A DNA stretch of 64,000 nt from SHLQ01 sp033344795 (GTDB taxonomy: Bacteria; Actinomycetota; Acidimicrobiia; Acidimicrobiales; SHLQ01). The position numbers were made by a program, and so were the translations under genes. Positions 35,189 through 44,182 of the stretch are shown here, piece after piece. Numbering within the stretch: the stretch's first letter is position 1; every line of letters starts with the position of its first letter. The notes beneath the pieces are model-generated. The model was not told where the DNA came from. It was given only the letters and a program-made list of their open reading frames with translations, and ran no database searches. The DNA is taken from contig JAWPMS010000001.1 in the NCBI GenBank assembly GCA_033344795.1, positions 3,038,001-3,102,000 on the forward strand, in the 5' to 3' direction.

Positions 35189-37099
35189 ATGAGTGACAAC
35201 TGGGTCGGACCAGGTTGGTGGATGGCCAGTGATGGCAAGTGGTATCCGCCGCGTACCCCGGTCAAAGACGACGCGACACTTCCTACTGAACCCACTCGCT
35301 GGAGCCGGCGTACCCCCGATGGCAAGCCGGTGGAAGGTGCAACCATCTTGTCGAGCGCGGAGAGCAAAGCTGAGCGCGAGGCAACACGCGCCGAGCGCGC
35401 AGCACAGATGCCTCGTCCGAAACCGGTTTCGATCAAGCGGCAAGACGAGAACGAGGAACACCTTGAACAAGAGGAGATCGACCTTCGAGACGACATCGAT
35501 CTTCGCGAGGACGCAGACCACCACGAGTCCGCTGACCTGTCCCTCAGCGCCGCAGTGCCCGATGAGATCACCCCGCTCGATACTGCTGCCCAACGGATGC
35601 AGGAGGGGCAGCTCAAGACTGCGGCACGCTCCCGCGAGCCGCTCGGGTTTGCATCCGAGGCCGCCGCGAAGTCCCGAACGAACGGTGGCTTCAGTTCCGG
35701 CGGTGAAGCAAATGGCTCAATTTGGACCGATGGTGATGCCGAACAAGATCCCATGGAGCCGAACGACGATCCGTCGTCACAACAGACCGTCGATTCGGCA
35801 GAGCTGACGAACGACGGCGATGCGCCGGCTGCAGATGAACCTTCCGAGGAAGTCGATCAAGCCAACGTGCCGGCCGGGCCTGATCCCACGCCGCTGCAAC
35901 ACGCCGTCCTCCCTGCGCTCGTCGATCGTGAACCGCTGCATCGGAGCCGCGGGCTGATCCTGTTGACCCTCGCCACCGGGTTGGCCGTCTTGTCGGGCGT
36001 CCTGGGTGCCTTTCTTCTGCGGGAGCGATCGACGGCGGAGGATCTTCGGACCGAGCTGGATCGCGTCGCTGCTGCCGACACGGTGTCCTCGGCAGGCCTT
36101 GCTGCGCTCAACGACGAGGTTCGAACGCTTCGGTTCCAAAACGAGGAGCTGCAGACCCGGCTCGACGAAATGAGCGCACTGGTTCTCGAGCTGCCAGCCG
36201 GTCGCGTGACCGAGATTGCGGTGCCGTTCACCCCGGTGTTCGCCGATGAGATCGCGGAGAACGACCGAGAGCGCCTGATCGCCGTGAGTTCGGAAGGTGA
36301 ATACGTCGTGTGGGCCGAAGGGGTCGAGGGGTCGATCACCGGTTCGGGCACCCTCACCGGAGCGCCAACGGGTTTGTTCGCGGCCACCAGCAAGGCGTGG
36401 ATCACGACCGACGCGGGCACGATCGACGTCGTCTCGCTTCTCCCTGACGGCGAGGGTTTGCCGACGGTCAACTTCGGTCCCGTGTCGTTCATCGGTCCCG
36501 AAGAGCGTGCCTATTGGACGTACGAACAGGCGAGCGGCGACGTGGTGCGCCTCAAGAAGAGCGACGGCGGTGTCACGGCATCGGCGAGCGTTCCGGTTCC
36601 CGTCGTCGACCTCACCATCGGTGCCGGCTCGGTTTGGGCACTTGGCGATGATGGTCGCGTCTATCGAATCAATACGGCCGACTTCACGGTTCAGGCGATC
36701 GATGCCGGTGAGGATTTGATCAGCATCACGGCCGGTCCCGATGCCCTGTGGACGCTTTCGGCTGCCGATGGATCGTTGCGGCGAGTCGACGCGGTGAGCG
36801 GTGAGGTGTTGGTGACCGTGCCGGTCGGTCGTGATCCAATCGATGCAACCTTTGCCGGAAGTTCGGTGTGGGTCGCACTGCGCTCGGGAACCTCGCTGAT
36901 CGAGGTCGATACGCGGACTGCAGCCGTCATCAGTCGAACGGCCTTGCCTGGCGAACCCACGGCGCTGCATCAAGGTGATTCTGGCGTGTTCGTGACGCTC
37001 GAAGGTGATGTTCCCCTCGTGCGCGTTGCGTCGCTGACCTTGCCGATCAGCAGCGACGATGAAGCTGAGGTCGCAGGCGATGCAGTCGACGCTGGCTGA
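35189..37099 (+). CDS. Membrane-anchored beta-propeller-like protein with N-terminal tryptophan motif
   Basis: 636 residues. Residues 5-20 carry WVGPGWWMASDGKWYPP, a short motif like DUF2510 found at the N-terminus of many actinobacterial proteins. A long acidic, low-complexity cytoplasmic part (about 30-245) precedes one membrane helix (ILLTLATGLAVLSGVLGAFLL, about 255-275), a coiled coil (VRTLRFQNEELQTRLDEM) and an extracytoplasmic domain of about 280 residues with repeated blades such as SVWALGDDGRVYRINTADF and ALWTLSAADGSLRRVDAVSG, resembling a YncE-like propeller. Function unknown. The methyltransferase gene starts 3 bp later. Confidence 0.8.
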   Translation: MSDNWVGPGWWMASDGKWYPPRTPVKDDATLPTEPTRWSRRTPDGKPVEGATILSSAESKAEREATRAERAAQMPRPKPVSIKRQDENEEHLEQEEIDLRDDIDLREDADHHESADLSLSAAVPDEITPLDTAAQRMQEGQLKTAARSREPLGFASEAAAKSRTNGGFSSGGEANGSIWTDGDAEQDPMEPNDDPSSQQTVDSAELTNDGDAPAADEPSEEVDQANVPAGPDPTPLQHAVLPALVDREPLHRSRGLILLTLATGLAVLSGVLGAFLLRERSTAEDLRTELDRVAAADTVSSAGLAALNDEVRTLRFQNEELQTRLDEMSALVLELPAGRVTEIAVPFTPVFADEIAENDRERLIAVSSEGEYVVWAEGVEGSITGSGTLTGAPTGLFAATSKAWITTDAGTIDVVSLLPDGEGLPTVNFGPVSFIGPEERAYWTYEQASGDVVRLKKSDGGVTASASVPVPVVDLTIGAGSVWALGDDGRVYRINTADFTVQAIDAGEDLISITAGPDALWTLSAADGSLRRVDAVSGEVLVTVPVGRDPIDATFAGSSVWVALRSGTSLIEVDTRTAAVISRTALPGEPTALHQGDSGVFVTLEGDVPLVRVASLTLPISSDDEAEVAGDAVDAG

Positions 37100-37102
37100 C
37101 AG

Positions 37103-37870
37103 GTGACCAACAACCCGGAATCGCCCGAGGGGCTGGATCAGGCTGGCGCTCCGTCGTTGTGGGAGAAACACGCCGACTGGTGGCAAGACGAGTTCACCGA
37201 TGGCGCAGACCCCGAGTACGAAGAGCAGATCCTGCCGCTTGCTCGACAGCTGTTGGCTGGGTTCGACCGAGTCCTGGACCTCGGCGCCGGGGAGGGGCAG
37301 ATTGCCCGGCTTGCGTCCCGCGATGGGGCCACCGTGATCGGGGTCGATCCGACCTGGTCCCAAATGCAAGTGGCCCATGAACGAGCGGGCGGCCCGAGTT
37401 ATGCCGTCGCAGCCGCCGCAGAGCTGCCGCACCCGCCGAACGCATTCGACGCGGTCGTGGCGTGCCTGGTCTTCGAACACATCGATCCGCTGGAGCCCGC
37501 GGTGGCGGAGGTGGCGCGAGTGCTTGAACCCGGAGGTCGATTCGCCTTCTTCTTGAACCATCCCATGCTGCAAACGCCGGGGAGTGGCTGGATCGATGAC
37601 CACATGGTCGAGCCCCCTGAGCAGTATTGGCGCCTCGGCGAATATCTGGTCGAGACCTCGACCGTCGAGCAGGTGCAGAAGGGCGTCTTCATCCCCTTCG
37701 TGCATCGACCGCTCAGCCGCTATGTCAACACCTTGTCGGCGCACGGACTGGTCGTTCGTGAGATGCACGAACCGGCTCCGCCCCAGGGATTTCTCGACAA
37801 ATCGCCCTCGTACCAAGCCGCGTCGGCCATCCCGCGACTGCTCGTTCTGGTGTGCGAACTCGTCGAATGA
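37103..37870 (+). CDS. Class I SAM-dependent methyltransferase
   Basis: 255 residues with motif I VLDLGAGEGQIARLASRDGA near 58-77, acidic GVDPTWSQM, and post-motif FDAVVACLVFEHIDPLEPAV, typical of Methyltransf_11/25. The substrate is unknown; the N-terminal LWEKHADWWQDEFTDGADPEYEEQ, read in parts, is common in small-molecule enzymes. GTG start at 37103, 3 bp after the propeller gene and 49 bp before rapZ, suggesting cotranscription. Confidence 0.85.
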   Translation: MTNNPESPEGLDQAGAPSLWEKHADWWQDEFTDGADPEYEEQILPLARQLLAGFDRVLDLGAGEGQIARLASRDGATVIGVDPTWSQMQVAHERAGGPSYAVAAAAELPHPPNAFDAVVACLVFEHIDPLEPAVAEVARVLEPGGRFAFFLNHPMLQTPGSGWIDDHMVEPPEQYWRLGEYLVETSTVEQVQKGVFIPFVHRPLSRYVNTLSAHGLVVREMHEPAPPQGFLDKSPSYQAASAIPRLLVLVCELVE

Positions 37871-37919
37871 ATCCTCCGTCGGTCAAGAAGGCCGGCGAAG
37901 CGGTCGTTACATTGGACCT

Positions 37920-38783
37920 GTGAGCGAATTCGTCGTCATCACCGGGAACTCGGGCGCTGGGCGTTCTCACGCGGCCAACGTTCTGGAAGATCTCGGGTGG
38001 TTCGTCATCGACAATCTGCCGCCTGCGCTGATCTCAAAGGTGGGAGAACTCGCCGATGCCCCCGGCTCGGCCATCGCCAACGTTGCGCTCGCCGTTCCCG
38101 CCCATGCCGACGTTGACCTTTTGCTCTCGGCGATCGCGGAGTTGCGCGGATCAGGCGCACGAGTTCGGATCTTGTTCCTCGAAGCCTCCACCCCGACCCT
38201 GGTGCAACGGTACGAGTCGACACGTCGACGGCACCCCTTCGGTGACATGGGTCTGACCGATGCCATCGATGGCGAGCGTGAAGCGTTGCAGGCGGTGAAG
38301 GCCGAATCCGATGTTGCCATCGACACGTCGGACCTCAATGTGCATCAGCTCCGCGATCGGCTGGTCGAGCTGTTCGGAACCGAGTCACCGGCGAGCGGCA
38401 TGCAGACCAAGGTTGTTTCCTTCGGCTACAAACACGGTCTGCCAATCGATGTCGACATCGTCTTCGATTGCAGATTTCTCCCGAATCCGCACTGGGTGGA
38501 TGAGCTTCGCCCACTCACCGGTGTCGATGCTCCGGTACACGAATACGTGATGGAGCAGCCGCTCACGACGTCGTTTCTCGAACGGATGGAGCGCATGCTG
38601 ACTCTTGTCATGCCGGCGTACGTGCGCGAGGGGAAGAGTTATTTGACGATCGCCTTTGGCTGCACCGGCGGACAGCATCGTTCGGTTGCGATCGCGGAGG
38701 AAGTGGCAAAGATCCTCGAGCGAGCCGGTCACGATCCAACCGTGCAACATCGCGATCTTTCGAAAGCCTCCACGTCGGGCTGA
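37920..38783 (+). CDS. rapZ: RNase adapter / nucleotide-binding protein RapZ (YvcJ)
   Basis: 287 residues. The P-loop is TGNSGAGRSHAANVLEDLGW with Arg in place of the usual Lys, as in other actinobacterial RapZ proteins, then VIDNLPPALI. The C-terminal half has the conserved FKYG-like FGYKHGLPIDVDIVFDCRFLPNP and FGCTGGQHRSVAIAEE. In E. coli RapZ directs RNase E to GlmZ RNA; in gram-positives its role is less clear. The GTG start at 37920 fits the family N-terminus. yvcK and whiA, which normally follow, are absent. Confidence 0.94.
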   Translation: MSEFVVITGNSGAGRSHAANVLEDLGWFVIDNLPPALISKVGELADAPGSAIANVALAVPAHADVDLLLSAIAELRGSGARVRILFLEASTPTLVQRYESTRRRHPFGDMGLTDAIDGEREALQAVKAESDVAIDTSDLNVHQLRDRLVELFGTESPASGMQTKVVSFGYKHGLPIDVDIVFDCRFLPNPHWVDELRPLTGVDAPVHEYVMEQPLTTSFLERMERMLTLVMPAYVREGKSYLTIAFGCTGGQHRSVAIAEEVAKILERAGHDPTVQHRDLSKASTSG

Positions 38784-38973
38784 GCGAACTCCGGTGGGCG
38801 ATCGCTGGCGACCGTGTCCTTCAGAATGACAGGCACCCCATCTGTTCGAGTGATCGAGGGCGCTGCGGGTCCACCCGATTCGTATGACAGAAACCTGCAA
38901 GTTCCCCGATTTTTGCCCTGTGGTGCGCTAGAACGAGTCGTGAAACGACACGTCGAAGGGACGCGTATACATC

Positions 38974-40077
38974 ATGACAGTTCGTGTAGGAATCAACGGC
39001 TTTGGCCGAATCGGGCGCAACTACTTCCGCGCAGCAAAGGCAACCGGAGCTGACATCGACTTCGTCGCCGTCAACGACCTCGGATCGATCGAGACCATGG
39101 CGCACCTGCTGCGCAACGACAGCGTGCACGGCCGGTACCCAGGCAAAGTCAGCGCCGGAAAGAAAGAGATCCGCGTCGACGGTGATCGCATTCAGGTGCT
39201 CTCCGAGCGCAACCCAGAAGACCTGCCCTGGGGCGAGCTCGGTGTCGACATCGTCATCGAGTCCACAGGCATCTTCAACTCGAAAGAGGCCGCCAGCGCC
39301 CATCTGCGCGCGGGTGCTCGCAAGGTGCTGATCTCGGCTCCCGCCGACTGCGATGCAACGTTTGTCATGGGCGTCAACGAGGACACGTACAACCCAGCCC
39401 GACATCACGTCATCAGCAACGCGTCGTGCACGACGAACTGCTTCGTGCCGATGGTGAAGGTGCTCGACGACAAGTTCGGTGTCGTCGAAGGGTTGATGAC
39501 AACCGCACATGGGTACACCGGTGACCAAGCGCTGGTCGATGGCCCACACAAGGACTTGCGCCGTGCGCGCGCTGCAGCGATCAACATCGTGCCCACCTCA
39601 ACGGGCGCTGCTCGTGCGACGGGGCTCGTGCTCAAGAAGATGGCCGGCAAGCTCGACGGCATGGCGCTGCGTGTGCCGATTCCTGATGGCTCGCTCACCG
39701 ACTTCACCTGCACCTTGAAGAAGCCAGCGACAGTCGAGCAGATCAACGCTGCCTTCAAAGAGGCCGCAAGCAAGGGTGCGCTGAAGAATGTGCTCGACTA
39801 CTCCGAGGAGCCGCTGGTCTCTTCGGACATTGTCGGAACCACCGCATCGTGCACCTTCGACTCGGGCCTCACGATGTCGATGGGCACGCTCGTCAAGATC
39901 GCTGGTTGGTACGACAACGAGATGGGTTACTCCACTCGTCTCGTCGAGCTGACCGAGATCGTCGGCAAGAAGAAGGCTCCGGCCAAGAAGAAGGCTGCCG
40001 CACGAAAGAAGGCGCCCGCCAAGAAGGCACCTGCCAAGAAGGCTCCTGCAAAGAAGAAGGCAGCTGCACGCAAGTGA
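38974..40077 (+). CDS. gap: Glyceraldehyde-3-phosphate dehydrogenase with Lys/Ala/Pro-rich C-terminal tail
   Basis: 367 residues. The NAD fold begins VGINGFGRIGRNYF, the catalytic Cys152 is in SNASCTTNC, and the end of the enzyme is GWYDNEMGYSTRLVEL. This part (to about 331) is a complete GAPDH. Residues 332-367 add a tail of KKAPAKK and KKAAARK repeats, strongly basic and like histone H1 or mycobacterial HupB tails. The stop overlaps the pgk GTG (GTGA). The first gene of the gap-pgk-tpiA glycolytic block; 190 bp upstream hold no gene and no promoter I can name. Confidence 0.97.
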   Translation: MTVRVGINGFGRIGRNYFRAAKATGADIDFVAVNDLGSIETMAHLLRNDSVHGRYPGKVSAGKKEIRVDGDRIQVLSERNPEDLPWGELGVDIVIESTGIFNSKEAASAHLRAGARKVLISAPADCDATFVMGVNEDTYNPARHHVISNASCTTNCFVPMVKVLDDKFGVVEGLMTTAHGYTGDQALVDGPHKDLRRARAAAINIVPTSTGAARATGLVLKKMAGKLDGMALRVPIPDGSLTDFTCTLKKPATVEQINAAFKEAASKGALKNVLDYSEEPLVSSDIVGTTASCTFDSGLTMSMGTLVKIAGWYDNEMGYSTRLVELTEIVGKKKAPAKKKAAARKKAPAKKAPAKKAPAKKKAAARK

Positions 40078-41204
40078 CTTCCGTACCGCACCTCGAGGAC
40101 CTCGGCGACGTCGCCGGTAAGAAGGTTCTCGTTCGTACCGACTTCAACGTGCCGTTGGTCGACGGCGAGATCGTCGATGACCTTCGAATCCGCGCTGCGC
40201 TGCCCACCTTGCGGTGGCTGCAGGAGCGGGGTGCTGAGGTCACCGCGATGAGTCACCTTGGCCGTCCCAAGGGCGAACGGAATCCGAAGTACGACATGGC
40301 GCCAGTGCGCGACCATCTCGAACAGTTGCTTCCCGGGGTGCGGTTACTCGACAATCTGCGATTCGATCCGGGCGAGACGTCGAACGATCTGTCGTTCGTC
40401 GCTCGCCTGGTCGAAGGGCAGGATCTCTATGTGAACGATGCGTTTGGGGCTTCACATCGTGCCCACGCATCGATCGTGGGTCCGCCGAGCCATCTGCCCT
40501 CTGCGGCCGGTCGGCTTCTGGCCAGAGAGGTCGAGGTACTGATGGGCGTGCGCAACGATGCCCGTCGGCCGTTCGTGGCGATCATGGGTGGCTCGAAGGT
40601 GAGCGACAAGGTGGCGATCATCGAAGCGCTCAGCGAACGAGTCGACACGTTGTTGGTCGGCGGCGGAATGGCCTTCACGTTCTTTGCCGCCATGGGCCAT
40701 CAGGTGGGGAACTCGCTCCTCGAAGAGCCGATGATCGATTACTGCCGTGAGCTGCTCGACAGCGGAAAGCCCATCAAGTTGCCATCGGACATCACGGCCT
40801 TGGGCCCTGGTGGCCAGCTCTTCGACCCGAGCGCGGGCGGAGACGTTCGCCAGATGGGCCAAAGCGTGCCTGACGGGTGGATGGGCGTCGACATCGGACC
40901 GGGGACAGCCGCCGAGTACAGCGACATCATCGCCGAGGCGCAGACGGTGTTGTGGAACGGACCCGTTGGTGTGTTCGAGGACCCTCGATTCGAGGCCGGA
41001 ACCAAACATCTCGCGCATGCCGTCGCGGAATGTCGGGGATTCAGCGTGGTCGGCGGTGGTGACAGCGCAGCCGCTGCGAAGCAGTTTGGTGTTGCAGAAG
41101 ACATGGATCATGTCTCCACCGGTGGTGGGGCAGCACTCGAGCTGTTGGAGAAGGGGGACCTTCCGGGTCTCGCGGCACTCCGAGGCGAATACGCTGCGGA
41201 CTGA
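40074..41204 (+). CDS. pgk: Phosphoglycerate kinase
   Basis: 376 residues. Substrate-binding RTDFNVPLVDGEI and SHLGRPKGER lie at the N-terminus, ADP-site IMGGSKVSDK in the middle, and GGGDSAAAAKQFGV plus STGGGAALELLE near the end. The GTG start at 40074 overlaps the gap stop by 4 bp, and the first coding bases sit directly after the Lys-tail repeats of gap. It makes ATP from 1,3-bisphosphoglycerate. tpiA follows after a 195-bp gap that is mostly tandem repeats. Confidence 0.97.
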   Translation: MTSVPHLEDLGDVAGKKVLVRTDFNVPLVDGEIVDDLRIRAALPTLRWLQERGAEVTAMSHLGRPKGERNPKYDMAPVRDHLEQLLPGVRLLDNLRFDPGETSNDLSFVARLVEGQDLYVNDAFGASHRAHASIVGPPSHLPSAAGRLLAREVEVLMGVRNDARRPFVAIMGGSKVSDKVAIIEALSERVDTLLVGGGMAFTFFAAMGHQVGNSLLEEPMIDYCRELLDSGKPIKLPSDITALGPGGQLFDPSAGGDVRQMGQSVPDGWMGVDIGPGTAAEYSDIIAEAQTVLWNGPVGVFEDPRFEAGTKHLAHAVAECRGFSVVGGGDSAAAAKQFGVAEDMDHVSTGGGAALELLEKGDLPGLAALRGEYAAD

Positions 41205-41218
41205 GAAGGTCCAGCATT

Positions 41219-41382
41219 CGGACGTGAGAACGTCCACGGATCTCGACCGGAAGTGTCGAGAACAGCACAAGCACAAGCGGACGTGAGAACGTCCACGGAT
41301 CTCGACCGGAAGTGTCGAGAACAGCACAAGCACAAACGGACGTGAAGACGTCCACGGATCTCGACCGGAAGTGTCGAGAACA
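41219..41382 (+). repeat. Three tandem 59-bp repeats, each with two hairpins, between pgk and tpiA
   Basis: Units start at 41219, 41278 and 41337, an exact 59-bp period; the third is truncated before the linker. Each unit holds GGACGT-GAGA-ACGTCC and TCTCGAC-N7-GTCGAGA, followed by a linker AACAGCACAAGCACAA. In the third unit the first loop is GAAG while the stem is intact. The copies are otherwise almost identical. Confidence 0.95.
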
Positions 41383-41399
41383 AAATAGGGAGCGCCGTC

Positions 41400-42176
41400 A
41401 TGGCTGAACGCAAGCCCATCATCAGTGGCAATTGGAAGATGAACCTCAATCACTTCGAGGCGATTCAGCTCGTGCAGAAGTTGTCCTATGCCCTCACCAA
41501 GGACGATGTCGAGGCAGTCGATGTGACCATCCATCCGCCGTTCACCGACCTGCGATCGATCCAGACGGTTCTCGAGGCCGACAAGATTCCGATTGCCCTC
41601 GGCGCGCAGAACTGTCACTGGGAGAGCAGCGGCGCTTACACCGGCGAAATTGCGCCGACCATGCTGGCCAAGCTGAACGTGTCGTTCGTAATCGCTGGTC
41701 ACAGTGAACGTCGTCAGATGTTCGGCGAAACGAACGAAGACGTGAACCGCAAGGTCAAGGCCATTCTCAAGGCCGAGATGACGCCGATCATGGCTTGTGG
41801 TGAGACCCTCGAGCAGCGTGAAGCTGGCGAGATGGAATCACACATCGTCGAGCAGATCACCGAGGGTCTTGCTGGGGTGAAGGCCGATCAGGTTGCCGGA
41901 ATAGTGATCGCGTACGAGCCGATCTGGGCAATCGGCACTGGCGCCACTGCGACCCCGGAAGACGCCCAAGAGGTGTGCGCGTTGGTGCGTGCGACGGTGG
42001 CCGACCTGTACAACAAGAGCACGGCTGACAAGGTGCGGATTCAGTACGGCGGTTCGGTCAAACCCGGTACGGCGCCGGAGCTGATGAGCCAGCCCGATAT
42101 CGACGGTGCGCTCATCGGTGGCGCTGCGTTGTCTGCAGAAGACTTCGCGCACTGCATTCAGTACCGACTTCGCTAA
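41400..42176 (+). CDS. tpiA: Triosephosphate isomerase
   Basis: 258 residues. Substrate Lys in SGNWKMNLN near 14, electrophile His in AGHSERRQMF near 102, catalytic Glu in YEPIWAIGTG near 174, and the phosphate loop GGSVKPG and GGAAL. The ATG at 41400 has GGGAG upstream. It interconverts dihydroxyacetone phosphate and glyceraldehyde 3-phosphate. The repeat array ends about 17 bp before the start, so it lies in the mRNA leader if pgk and tpiA are cotranscribed. Confidence 0.97.
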   Translation: MAERKPIISGNWKMNLNHFEAIQLVQKLSYALTKDDVEAVDVTIHPPFTDLRSIQTVLEADKIPIALGAQNCHWESSGAYTGEIAPTMLAKLNVSFVIAGHSERRQMFGETNEDVNRKVKAILKAEMTPIMACGETLEQREAGEMESHIVEQITEGLAGVKADQVAGIVIAYEPIWAIGTGATATPEDAQEVCALVRATVADLYNKSTADKVRIQYGGSVKPGTAPELMSQPDIDGALIGGAALSAEDFAHCIQYRLR

Positions 42177-42200
42177 CCTGTTGTCTCGAAGGAGCGGTTG

Positions 42201-42434
42201 ATGTTCTGGTTTGTTTTGGTTCTCCATGTTTCGTTGAGTCTTGGGCTCATCTTTCTCGTGCTCTTGCACAGCGGGAAGGGTGGAGGTCTGTCCGACATGT
42301 TTGGTGGCGGCCTCGGGGCTACTTCGGCCGGATCGACCGTGGTCGAGCAGAACCTGAACCGCATCACGGTTCTTGTCGCAACGGCGTACACCTTCACCAC
42401 CGTGGCGCTCGCGCTGTTGTTCGACTTCGGCTGA
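42201..42434 (+). CDS. secG: Preprotein translocase subunit SecG
   Basis: 77 residues with two membrane helices (FWFVLVLHVSLSLGLIFLVLLH and ITVLVATAYTFTTVALALLF) around the conserved loop SGKGGGLSDMFGGGLGATSAGSTVVE. SecG assists SecYEG. The ATG at 42201 has GGAG at 42191-42194; the in-frame TTG at 42198 is less likely. The position after tpiA is the standard actinobacterial order. Confidence 0.95.
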   Translation: MFWFVLVLHVSLSLGLIFLVLLHSGKGGGLSDMFGGGLGATSAGSTVVEQNLNRITVLVATAYTFTTVALALLFDFG

Positions 42435-42537
42435 GCCTCTTGCTGGTTCGAACGTCGGCCTTCGGCAACGAGCCGAATCGGTGCGCCTCGCCGCGCCCGC
42501 GAATTCAGCTTGGCTGCGTTTCTGCCGATAGGCCGAG

Positions 42538-44148
42538 GTGCAGCGTGTAGTTCGAATACTCCTTGTCGCGTTGGCGCTTTTGGCGTCGTCGTGCAGCGGC
42601 GGCGATGCTCCCGTCTCTGACAACGCGGAACCTGGGTCGCGTGAGCTCTCGACGCCGAGCAGTTCGTCGACCACGGACGTTCCCGACGGCCTTGCTTTTG
42701 CCGACGAAGGCAACCGGACGCTTCGGGTGAGTGTGCCGTCGATCGATTTCATCGCCCCGCATCTTCTCGACGAGACCGACGCCGTTTCGGTTCTTGTGAC
42801 CGACCTGTTGACCGACGGCCTGACCGAACGAGACCTTGCGAGCGGACTCGCCGTGCCCGGTCTCGCCGATTCGTGGACGGTGAGCGATGACCGTCTCACG
42901 TGGACATTCCAGCTCGGCGATTTCACGTTCGGAGATGGCACCCCGATTACCTCTGCTGATGTGGTCGCAAGTCTCAACCGAGTGGCTGCTGAGGGACTCG
43001 ATTCGTTGAGCGGCCCGAACCTGTGGCCGATCGACGGTTGGGACGCCGCGGCGGCCGCCGATGTCTTGGTTGCAGGAATCATCGCTGACGGCGAGTCTCG
43101 CGTGCAGATCACGTTGACCGAACAGTTCGAGGCGCTTCCGGAAGTTCTCGCCGGTGCGACCTTTGCCATCTACCCAGAGGTTGAGTCCGATGTGGGCACG
43201 CTGCCGACGTCGTCGAGTGCGCACTTCACGCCGACAGCAATCTGGGAAGACGGTTTCCGGGTGTCGAGCGATTCGGAGAGCCGAGCGATTTCGACGATCG
43301 AGATCTTCATCGACCCCGAACAAACCATGCTCGCTGCGGGAGAGACCGACCTTGCCGTCGGCGTCGATCCCGAAGAGCCGCTGGGTGATCTCCGCGGCGC
43401 CACCGTCCAACGGTCGGCAGATGCCTTCTTTGCGATGAACGCTGCGTCGGCCCCGCTCGACGACGTGATGATCCGACAGGCCATCGTGCACGCGGTTGAT
43501 CGCGAAGCCATTCGAGCAGAGTTCTTCCCGAACGCTGGACCGATGCAGGGTTTCGTTCCGCAGTCTGTGCCGGGTGGGTCGGCCGACGCGTGTGGGGAGA
43601 GCTGTCGCTTCGACGTCGAACAGGCACGTTTGTTGGTGGATGCATCGCCCAACAAGGGCATCGAGTTCACCGTCGACTATTTCGTGGCGGAGGGTGATGA
43701 CGACTCGGAGCAAAGACTTGCCGAGATGGTCGCCTCGGCTCTTCGTGAGGTTGGGCTGATTGCGACGGCTCGTTCGCATACTCCCGAGGACTACGGCGCC
43801 CGGGCCGCCAACGGCGAGCTTGGTGTGTTCCGCTTTGGATCGGTCTCGACGACGCTGACGGCCGAGGCTGACCTAGGCGCCATGTTTCACACCGCCGGTA
43901 GAGACAACCTAAGTGGCACATCGATCGAACGCTTTGATGCGCTCATCGGCGCTGCGCGGCTCGAGGCGAACCCTGTTGTGCGAGCCTCGATTTACGGCGA
44001 CGCCGAGCGCGTGCTCTTCGCCGAGGCTGCGGTGTTGCCACTTGCTGAGTTCCGGCATCATCTTGTCTTCAACGAGGTACTCGAGTCGGCCGGGCTCGAA
44101 CCAGACGGTTCTCTCGACCTCGAGGCCATCGTCTTCGCCTCGAACTGA
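42538..44148 (+). CDS. Family 5 extracellular solute-binding lipoprotein (ABC transporter)
   Basis: 536 residues. A lipoprotein signal peptide ends with LLASSCSGG (lipobox Cys near 19), followed by a Ser/Thr-rich linker. The mature part matches peptide/nickel-type SBP_bac_5 proteins: LADSWTVSDDRLTWTFQLGDFTFGDGTPITSADVVASLNR (in parts), and VMIRQAIVHAVDREAI. The substrate is unknown. No permease or ATPase genes are adjacent. GTG start at 42538 is in frame with the signal peptide. Confidence 0.88.
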   Translation: MQRVVRILLVALALLASSCSGGDAPVSDNAEPGSRELSTPSSSSTTDVPDGLAFADEGNRTLRVSVPSIDFIAPHLLDETDAVSVLVTDLLTDGLTERDLASGLAVPGLADSWTVSDDRLTWTFQLGDFTFGDGTPITSADVVASLNRVAAEGLDSLSGPNLWPIDGWDAAAAADVLVAGIIADGESRVQITLTEQFEALPEVLAGATFAIYPEVESDVGTLPTSSSAHFTPTAIWEDGFRVSSDSESRAISTIEIFIDPEQTMLAAGETDLAVGVDPEEPLGDLRGATVQRSADAFFAMNAASAPLDDVMIRQAIVHAVDREAIRAEFFPNAGPMQGFVPQSVPGGSADACGESCRFDVEQARLLVDASPNKGIEFTVDYFVAEGDDDSEQRLAEMVASALREVGLIATARSHTPEDYGARAANGELGVFRFGSVSTTLTAEADLGAMFHTAGRDNLSGTSIERFDALIGAARLEANPVVRASIYGDAERVLFAEAAVLPLAEFRHHLVFNEVLESAGLEPDGSLDLEAIVFASN

Positions 44149-44182
44149 GGTCGAGGCCGACTTTGCGCTCTTCGCTTGGAAG

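Noticed and set aside
35777..37816. Long antisense open frame (679 codons) opposite the propeller and methyltransferase genes
   Set aside because: Composition is Arg/Gly/His-rich shadow sequence, and both plus-strand genes are supported by domains and starts.
37950..37985. Arg in place of the P-loop Lys in RapZ as a defect
   Set aside because: GxSGAGRS is the common form in actinobacterial RapZ proteins, so it is not a loss specific to this gene.
41219..41382. Possible CRISPR array
   Set aside because: Three units repeat over their full 59 bp including the part that would be spacer; there are no variable spacers and no cas genes.
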